Source: Armatimonadetes bacterium UBA1398 (GTDB lineage: Bacteria; Armatimonadota; Zipacnadia; UBA1398). Taken from it: a stretch of DNA of 7,137 nt. Location: contig DBQI01000020.1 in assembly GCA_002305165.1 (NCBI GenBank), positions 1 to 7,137 on the forward strand. Direction: 5' to 3'. Shown here piece by piece: positions 1 through 4,636 of the stretch. A program made the translations under genes and the position numbers. The notes beneath the pieces are model-generated. The model ran no database searches, was not told the DNA's origin, and was given only the letters and a program-made list of their open reading frames with translations. Position 1 is the stretch's first letter. Each line of letters begins with the position of its first letter.

Positions 1-38
1 ATACAAAACAATGAAAAGACCCTGAGCCGCACACCGCG

Positions 39-67
39 TTGCTTGCCGCCACCGGATGTGCTAATGT
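39..67 (+). promoter_or_regulatory. Candidate sigma-70 type promoter for the TPP-riboswitch operon
   Basis: A -35-like TTGCTT (39-44) is followed after exactly 17 nt by a -10-like TAATGT (62-67). The -10 is preceded by TGC (59-61), giving an extended -10 (TGn). Each hexamer matches consensus at only about half its positions, so the case rests on the ideal spacing, the extended -10 and the location: predicted transcription would begin near 74-75, just upstream of the riboswitch aptamer. No other promoter-like pair is evident before the first gene. This is inference from pattern only. Confidence 0.45.
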
Positions 68-87
68 GTAGCCGACAACTGAATGCA

Positions 88-173
88 AGCTAGGGGTGCC
101 TAGACACGGCTGAGAGGGTCCGACCAGGACCCAACCCTTGAACCTGATGCGGATAATGCCGACGTAGGGAAGC
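88..173 (+). ncRNA. TPP riboswitch (THI-box) aptamer
   Basis: The conserved THI-box blocks occur in order: GGGGTGCC (93-100), CTGAGA (110-115), ACCCTTGAACCTGAT (134-148), GGATAATGCC (151-160) and CGTAGGGAA (163-171). Helices can be drawn: P1 GCT/AGC (89-91 with 171-173, only three contiguous pairs); GGGG (93-96) with the CCC/CCCT at 135-138; GCC (98-100) with GGC (108-110); an optional hairpin GGGTCC (116-121) with GGACCC (127-132); and P4/P5 around CGGATAATGCCG. CTGAGA forms the pyrimidine-sensing turn in known TPP aptamers, and the GGATAATGCC to GTAGGG arm holds the pyrophosphate pocket. It lies 19 nt upstream of a terminator and upstream of thiamine pyrophosphokinase, as expected for a switch that turns expression off when TPP is plentiful. 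Confidence 0.97.
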
Positions 174-191
174 GATCGAGTCAAGCTCCTC

Positions 192-232
192 CAGGGCGTC
201 GCGGGCACCTCCGCGGCGCCCTGTTGCTTTTT
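192..232 (+). terminator. Rho-independent terminator, expression platform of the TPP riboswitch
   Basis: A 13-bp stem pairs CAGGGCGTCGCGG (192-204) with CCGCGGCGCCCTG (211-223). All pairs are Watson-Crick except one G-T wobble, the loop is 6 nt (GCACCT), and the stem runs into the T-rich tract TTGCTTTTT (224-232). It sits between the aptamer and the first gene, so it is most likely the regulated attenuator: TPP-bound aptamer allows the hairpin to form and stops transcription before the operon. It could instead be a constitutive terminator of something upstream, but its position 19 nt after the aptamer argues against that. Confidence 0.9.
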
Positions 233-263
233 GGTCCTCGATCCACCGTCCCGCGGCCTCCGC

Positions 264-269
264 GAGAGG
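264..269 (+). promoter_or_regulatory. Ribosome binding site fixing the start of the DUF1559 gene
   Basis: GAGAGG lies 6 nt before the ATG at 276 and 12 nt before the ATG at 282. It supports 276 as the start. An in-frame TTG at 231 falls inside the terminator T-tract, has no such site, and would place 15 non-pilin residues in front of the leader. Confidence 0.7.
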
Positions 270-275
270 ACGTTG

Positions 276-986
276 ATGGGAATGAAGTACCGAAGAGGCT
301 TTACCTTGATCGAGTTGCTGGTCGTGATCGCAATCATCGCGATCCTGGCGGCGATCCTGTTTCCGGTCTTCGCCAAGGCCCGTGAGAAGGCACGCCAGAC
401 GAGCTGTCTCAGCAACCTCCGCCAGATCGGAACCAGCGTGATGCTCTATGCCAACGACTACGACGAGACCTACCCCGTCAACTTCCAGGACGCCTCGTCG
501 GGGCCGGGGACCGTGGCGCAGATACCCCTCACTTGGCCCAACCGTCTGGCGCCCTACACCAAGAGCCGCCAGATCTTCGCCTGCCCCTCCGACGGTCGCC
601 CGCCCCACGAGGACTTCCCCGGCTGCCGCCCGATCCTCCTCAGCTACTGCTGGAACGGTAACATGGGGATCGACATCCCCGCCTACTACAGCTGGCTGCC
701 ACTGAGGATCACCACCCTCAGCCAGGTCCGAGCCCCCGCTCAGTGCGTGCTGCTAACCGATGACGACTCCGACTGGCTTGCCGCAGGCTGGGGCGGCCGG
801 TTCAACACCCTCGACAGCCCAGACTGGGCCGACCTCTTCTACGTCAAGATCCTCCGCTCCAGGCACAACCAAGGGGACAACTTCATGCTCGCCGACGGCC
901 ACTCGAAGTGGTATGCGACCTCCACCGTTGAGGATGACGCGATCACCTGGAACGGCCTGACCATGTACCCGTCGGTGCAGCCATGA
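276..986 (+). CDS. DUF1559 / H-X9-DG pseudopilin-like protein with type IV prepilin leader
   Basis: This 236-residue protein begins with a short basic leader MGMKYRRG, then a prepilin peptidase site G8/F9 with the conserved Glu at mature position 5 (FTLIE) and a hydrophobic helix to about residue 30. A typical AREKARQTSCLSNLRQIG segment follows (35-52). Other family marks are YANDYDETYP (58-67), FACPSD (101-106) and a C-terminal H-X9-DG motif from H197 to D207-G208. Type IV-like prepilins are processed at the inner membrane and may assemble into pseudopili or act as surface/periplasmic proteins; the function of DUF1559 members is largely unknown. It is the first gene after the TPP-controlled terminator, and its stop overlaps the next start (ATGA), so it is almost certainly co-transcribed with thiamine genes. 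Genomes of this kind carry many paralogs, so a thiamine role cannot be read from the family alone. Family call is firm; role is open. Confidence 0.93.
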   Translation: MGMKYRRGFTLIELLVVIAIIAILAAILFPVFAKAREKARQTSCLSNLRQIGTSVMLYANDYDETYPVNFQDASSGPGTVAQIPLTWPNRLAPYTKSRQIFACPSDGRPPHEDFPGCRPILLSYCWNGNMGIDIPAYYSWLPLRITTLSQVRAPAQCVLLTDDDSDWLAAGWGGRFNTLDSPDWADLFYVKILRSRHNQGDNFMLADGHSKWYATSTVEDDAITWNGLTMYPSVQP

Positions 987-1660
987 CGGACGGGGCGGCA
1001 CAGGCCGTGTTCCGAGGGCTCATCGTCTGCGGGGGCGATCCGCCGCCCCCGTGGCTGCTCGCCGAGGAGGAGGCGCGCGCCGACCTGGTCGTCTACACCG
1101 ACGGCGCCGCCTGTGGCGAGGCCATCCAGGGGCGGCGAATCGATGTGGTCATCGGCGACATGGACTCCATCGCCACCCCGGTCCCTGGCGTCCGGATCGT
1201 CGATTGCGGGCCCCACAGTGTCCAGGAGAACTCGGACAGCGAGAAGGCCGTTCTCCACGTCATCTCCGCCGCGGCTGAGAGCGGGCTCGAGGGGCCCAAC
1301 CACGTCATCGTTCGCATGCTCGGGGCCGACGGCGGGCGCATTGACCACACCCTAGCGAACGTGCTCCTCTCCGCGCGCTATGCGGCGTCGGCCGATGTGC
1401 GGCTCGTGGGCGGAGGCTGGGAGCTCTGGGCCGTCGAGGGCCGCCGCGAACTGGGCCTGGGGGTGGGGACCGCCGTGTCTCTGCTTCCCCTCGCAGTGGG
1501 AGTCCACATCACCACCTACGGCCTTCGCTGGCCCCTCGACGAGGTGGTCGAACCCGGCTCGCGCGGCCTGAGCAACGAGGTGGTCGTGAGCAATGCCTCC
1601 ATCGACGTAGCCGGCGGGCCGGTCATCGTCGTCGCCCTGACCACTGGGCAGGCGTCCTAG
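983..1660 (+). CDS. thiN: Thiamine pyrophosphokinase (thiamine to thiamine diphosphate)
   Basis: The 225-residue product has the hallmark motifs of bacterial thiamine pyrophosphokinase: VIGDMDSI (56-63, the acidic metal/nucleotide site), NSDSEKAV (83-90), GGRIDHTLAN (117-126) and, in the C-terminal thiamine-binding beta domain, GLRWPL (180-185) and GLSNE (195-199). The enzyme transfers diphosphate from ATP to thiamine in the cytosol, giving the cofactor TPP. Length is normal for the family. The ATG at 983 overlaps the TGA of the upstream gene and has no clear Shine-Dalgarno sequence, so translation is probably coupled. An in-frame GTG at 1007, just before the first beta strand (FRGLIVCGG), is an alternative start giving 217 residues. 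Control by the upstream TPP riboswitch is direct product feedback. Some authors use thiN and others tnr/TPK for this activity. Confidence 0.95.
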   Translation: MTDGAAQAVFRGLIVCGGDPPPPWLLAEEEARADLVVYTDGAACGEAIQGRRIDVVIGDMDSIATPVPGVRIVDCGPHSVQENSDSEKAVLHVISAAAESGLEGPNHVIVRMLGADGGRIDHTLANVLLSARYAASADVRLVGGGWELWAVEGRRELGLGVGTAVSLLPLAVGVHITTYGLRWPLDEVVEPGSRGLSNEVVVSNASIDVAGGPVIVVALTTGQAS

Positions 1661-1674
1661 AGGGGAGTAATGCC

Positions 1675-3096
1675 GTGCCGCGGATCGAGTTCGAGGCCCT
1701 CGACTATGGGCTCATCATCGCCTACTTCGCCGTCTTGATGGTGGCCGGCCTGGGCTGGCTCCGTCGCGGGCGCACCTCCGACGACTACTTCCTCGCTGGC
1801 CGGACCCTCACCACACCGGCCTTCGTGGCCACCCTGGTCGCAACGTGGTACGGCGGCATTCTTGGGGTGGGGGAGTGGACCTACCAGAGCGGCCTCTCCG
1901 TCTGGCTGGTCTTCGGGGTCCCCTACTATGTCTTCGCCGCGGTCTTCGCCGTCGTCCTCGCGCCGCGCATCCGGCAGGCCTCCCTTTACACCATCCCGGA
2001 CAAGATCGACGAGGCCTACGGGAAGCCCGCCGCCCTCGTCGCGGCGGGCTTCATTTACCTCCTGTCCACCCCGGCTCCCTATGTGCTGATGCTCGGCGTC
2101 TTACTCCAGCTCATCTTCGGCTGGCCCATCCTGCCCGCGATGGTCGTGGGCGTCGTTCTCTCCACCGTATACGTCTACGCGGGCGGCTTCCAGTCCGATG
2201 TCCGCGTGAACATCGTCCAGTTCGTCCTGATGTTCGCCGGCTTCATCACCATGCTCCCCTTCTGCGTCAGCGCCTACGGGGGCGTCGGGGCCCTCCGTCA
2301 GGCCCTCCCCGCCCAGCACCTCACTTGGCACGGCGGCAACTCGGCACAGTACATGATCGCCTGGTTCTTCATCGCCCTCTGGACCCTCGTGGACCCCTCC
2401 TTCCACCAGAGATGCTATGCGGCGAGGACGCCCGAGACGGCCCAGCGCGGGGTCTTCGTGAGCATCGGCTTCTGGATGTTCTTCGACTTCCTGACCTGTT
2501 CCGTCGGGCTCTACGCCCGAGCCGGACTCCCCGACCTCGCCGAGCCCGTAATGGCCTACCCCCTGCTGGCCGACGAGATCCTCCCCGCGGGAGTCAAGGG
2601 GCTCTTCTTCGTCGGCCTGCTCGCAACGGTCATGTCCACTCTCGTCAGCACCATGTTCCTGTCGGGCGTCACCTTCACCCGCGACTTCGTCTACCGTCTG
2701 CTCGGCGGAGACCCCGATGAGAGGCTGAACCTGCGCACCGTGGTCGGCCTGCTCCTCACAACCGCCATCGCCCTGACTCTCGCCGTGACCGTCCCCTCGG
2801 TCGTTGACCTCTGGTACAACGTCGGCGCCGCGTTCATCCCAGGACTCCTGCTACCCCTGCTGACCGCGTACTGGCCGCGATATCGCATCGGGCGCGCGAG
2901 CGCCGTCGTCTGCATGCTCCTCGCCACCGGCGTCTCACTGACCTGGATGATCCTCGGCAACCTGAACCCGGGCGAGTTCGGCCCTCAGTACCCCCTCGGG
3001 TTGGAGCCCATGTATCCAGGGCTGGCGGTCTCGCTAATAGGCTTCGCGCTGTGCCGAGTGCTGCGTCAGCGCCCGCACAGCAGGTGTACTACCTGA
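1675..3096 (+). CDS. SSS-family sodium:solute symporter, predicted thiamine (or thiamine-precursor) importer
   Basis: This 473-residue polytopic membrane protein has about 13 hydrophobic segments, starting near residues 12-29 and ending near 447-464. SSS-family features include SDDYFLAGR (35-43) after TM1, YAGGFQSDVRVNIVQF (168-183), DPSFHQRCYAARTPETAQRG (240-259), and LLATVMSTLVST (315-326). The Ser321/Thr322 pair in the last segment aligns with the Na2 sodium-site serines of vSGLT. The GTG at 1675 is chosen because AGGGGAG (1661-1667) lies 7 nt upstream; the nearby ATG at 1670 is out of frame. It follows the kinase by 14 nt in a TPP-riboswitch operon, so uptake of thiamine, the kinase substrate, is the best guess. 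From memory, SSS proteins (ThiV) have been predicted as thiamine-related transporters elsewhere; I cannot tell from sequence whether this one is orthologous. Family certain, substrate inferred. Confidence 0.92.
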   Translation: MPRIEFEALDYGLIIAYFAVLMVAGLGWLRRGRTSDDYFLAGRTLTTPAFVATLVATWYGGILGVGEWTYQSGLSVWLVFGVPYYVFAAVFAVVLAPRIRQASLYTIPDKIDEAYGKPAALVAAGFIYLLSTPAPYVLMLGVLLQLIFGWPILPAMVVGVVLSTVYVYAGGFQSDVRVNIVQFVLMFAGFITMLPFCVSAYGGVGALRQALPAQHLTWHGGNSAQYMIAWFFIALWTLVDPSFHQRCYAARTPETAQRGVFVSIGFWMFFDFLTCSVGLYARAGLPDLAEPVMAYPLLADEILPAGVKGLFFVGLLATVMSTLVSTMFLSGVTFTRDFVYRLLGGDPDERLNLRTVVGLLLTTAIALTLAVTVPSVVDLWYNVGAAFIPGLLLPLLTAYWPRYRIGRASAVVCMLLATGVSLTWMILGNLNPGEFGPQYPLGLEPMYPGLAVSLIGFALCRVLRQRPHSRCTT

Positions 3097-4508
3097 TCGG
3101 CCTCGAAGGGCAGTGGCGCCAGGAGCTGTTGGCCTTGCCGGGTGGCAGTGACGCGCCGCACCTCCCCCGTCGCCGGTTCCAGCACCTGAACGGCGGCCGG
3201 CTCGCTCCCCTCTGCCACGGCTAGGACCAGTTGCTGGTCGCCGGTTGCCGGCACATAAACGAGGTACTCCCGCCCCGGCGCCGCGAGGCAATACCCGCCA
3301 TCGGGCGCCAGCTCATTGTGGGGCGCCATACGGTCCAGGTTGACCACCTCGTCGTTGAGGAAGCGGCAGGCATGTCCCAGCCACCGTCGACGTTCCGTAC
3401 CGACGTAGCCACCCACCACGTGTGGGCCATACCCCATGACCCCGGTCTGAGGAGTCTCCTGGTCGGCGTCGTTGTGGAAGAAGAAGTGGCCCCCGCCAAG
3501 GAGCACGCTCCACAGGTCCTCGCGCACCTCCTCGCCTCGGTACGGCGGCCCCTCGAGGAACACGTACGGGCGCGGCGGCTCACCCGCGAAGCCTCGGACG
3601 ATGTCCGGGTTCTTGTCCCGCGTGTTGAGAGTCGGGCTCATGACCAGGTCGACCTGCTCCCGCCGCGGCTCCCAATCGCACCATAGCGCTCCACGGCCGC
3701 GGAAGAACTCCGCGAAGTGGTCACCGCAGTTCCCCTCCGAATACGAGTGCTCATCCATGAACACGAAGAACACGTTGCCATAGCGCCGCGTGTCGCGGAT
3801 GAGCTTGTCCGCGAAGCGCTCCCAGATCCACTGCGTCTTGAGCGCGGCCGGCCACTCCTCCGACCATGGCCGGTCCAGCACCTCGGTACCCGGGCTCTCG
3901 AGGATCTGAACCTGAGTGATCGGATTCCCCGTGTCCTCCACCGGCCCGCCGTTCCGCGCATTGAGAGGGTGGTACTGCCAGTCCGATTGATGCTTGGGCC
4001 AGCCGAAGAACACCGTGATTCCCACCACGAGCCCGCGGCGGCCCGCATAGCGGCAGAGATCCCGCAGGCGTGGCCAGTAATGGTTCGGTCCTATCCCCTC
4101 ATCGAACCGCGTGAGCTCCCACTGGGGACGGCCATCGGCGGCAAGGGGTCCGCCATCCCGACGCGGCCACGGTGTCAGGTCGGGATAGACATAGCCGTAC
4201 CTCTCCTCGACAACCGAGCCGTCGGCTCTCTGCCTCGCGGGCACGAAGGCCCAGATGTGCACGGCATTGAGCCCAGCGGCGGCGCAGTCATCGATCCATC
4301 GGCGGTAGTCGAGGTTCGCGTTCTGCATGACGCACTGCGCGCCGCTGTCACCGACCAGCACACAGGTCGCGCCGTTGACCGTGACATAGTGCCCACCGGG
4401 GCTCACCCCGAGATCCATGGGACCGAACTGCCCCAGCACGGGGGCAAGCGGCGCCACCAGCGCGGCGCACGCCAGCACGGAGGTTGCCGCCGTGCGAGCC
4501 CTTGCCAT
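3066..4508 (-). CDS. Secreted TIM-barrel glycoside-hydrolase-like protein with C-terminal DUF4038-associated beta domain
   Basis: A 480-residue protein with a Sec-type signal peptide: basic MARAR, hydrophobic core to about 22, likely cleavage after VLG at 26. The body resembles the DUF4038/apiosidase-like TIM-barrel group: VNGATCVLVGDSGAQ (44-58), WIDDCAAAGLNAVHIWAF (71-88), GLVVGITVFFGWP (159-171), HPLNARNGGPV (180-190), NVFFVFMDEHSY (245-256) and YVFLEGPPYRGEEVREDLW (315-333). Candidate carboxylates are D252/E253 and E319 at barrel strand ends, but I cannot assign the catalytic pair. The last ~75 residues (REYLVYVPATGDQQLVL, VLEPATGEV) resemble the 'putative collagen-binding domain of a collagenase' beta module found behind DUF4038. 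It probably acts on plant or microbial polysaccharide outside the cytoplasm; substrate unknown. It is monocistronic as far as visible, divergent from the radical SAM gene, and its 3' end overlaps the symporter by 31 nt. Confidence 0.8.
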   Translation of the reverse strand: MARARTAATSVLACAALVAPLAPVLGQFGPMDLGVSPGGHYVTVNGATCVLVGDSGAQCVMQNANLDYRRWIDDCAAAGLNAVHIWAFVPARQRADGSVVEERYGYVYPDLTPWPRRDGGPLAADGRPQWELTRFDEGIGPNHYWPRLRDLCRYAGRRGLVVGITVFFGWPKHQSDWQYHPLNARNGGPVEDTGNPITQVQILESPGTEVLDRPWSEEWPAALKTQWIWERFADKLIRDTRRYGNVFFVFMDEHSYSEGNCGDHFAEFFRGRGALWCDWEPRREQVDLVMSPTLNTRDKNPDIVRGFAGEPPRPYVFLEGPPYRGEEVREDLWSVLLGGGHFFFHNDADQETPQTGVMGYGPHVVGGYVGTERRRWLGHACRFLNDEVVNLDRMAPHNELAPDGGYCLAAPGREYLVYVPATGDQQLVLAVAEGSEPAAVQVLEPATGEVRRVTATRQGQQLLAPLPFEADQVVHLLCGR

Positions 4509-4515
4509 GCTCAAT

Positions 4516-4523
4516 CCCCTCCC
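4516..4523 (-). promoter_or_regulatory. Ribosome binding site fixing the start of the glycoside-hydrolase-like gene
   Basis: On the minus strand GGGAGGGG lies 7 nt before the ATG whose first base is 4508. A TTG two codons upstream (first base 4514) would be only 1 nt from this site, so the ATG is preferred. Confidence 0.65.
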
Positions 4524-4550
4524 GATGCTTCCCTGTCATTCTGGACCAAC

Positions 4551-4568
4551 GATGCCCTCCATGGCATC
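4551..4568. promoter_or_regulatory. Inverted repeat GATGCC-N6-GGCATC in a divergent intergenic region, possible operator
   Basis: GATGCC (4551-4556) and GGCATC (4563-4568) are perfect 6-bp arms around CTCCAT. The element sits in the 128-nt gap between the divergent starts at 4508 and 4637, upstream of the candidate promoter at 4574-4602. A dyad of 18 bp here could bind a dimeric repressor or activator of either gene. There is no regulator gene in the window, and a short dyad can arise by chance, so this is only a candidate. Confidence 0.25.
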
Positions 4569-4573
4569 ACAGG

Positions 4574-4602
4574 TCGGCAAGACCCTTCCCAGGCGGTAGA
4601 CT
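4574..4602 (+). promoter_or_regulatory. Candidate sigma-70 type promoter for the radical SAM operon
   Basis: TCGGCA (4574-4579) and TAGACT (4597-4602) each match the consensus hexamers at four of six positions and are separated by 17 nt. A start near 4609 would leave a leader of about 28 nt containing the ribosome site AAGGAG (4620-4625). I saw no comparably spaced pair on the minus strand for the divergent gene. Confidence 0.35.
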
Positions 4603-4636
4603 GAAGACCTACCATCGCTAAGGAGACTGCCCCATC

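Noticed and set aside
1..38. Upstream gene fragment at the left edge
   Set aside because: The first 38 nt show no supported coding frame on either strand, and no features beyond the start of the promoter region.
231..275. Upstream TTG start for the DUF1559 gene, adding 15 residues
   Set aside because: The TTG is inside the terminator T-tract, has no ribosome site, and would put non-leader residues before the short basic prepilin leader; GAGAGG at 264-269 points to 276.
839..1348. Minus-strand open frame across the DUF1559/kinase junction
   Set aside because: Antisense to two well-supported genes, with no recognisable domain or ribosome site.
1845..2720. 291-codon frame inside the symporter gene
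   Set aside because: Arg/Pro/Leu-rich composition typical of a +1 shadow frame in GC-rich DNA, while the symporter frame has clear family motifs.
4466..4472. Possible lipobox (VLAC, residues 11-14) in the hydrolase-like protein
   Set aside because: The cysteine at position 14 leaves too short a hydrophobic stretch before it, and the hydrophobic core continues past it to a good signal peptidase I site near residue 26.
3717..4604. Long plus-strand open frame of 295 codons opposite the hydrolase-like gene
   Set aside because: It is the antisense shadow of a gene with a signal peptide, ribosome site and family motifs; its translation shows no domain features. Long shadows are expected in GC-rich DNA.
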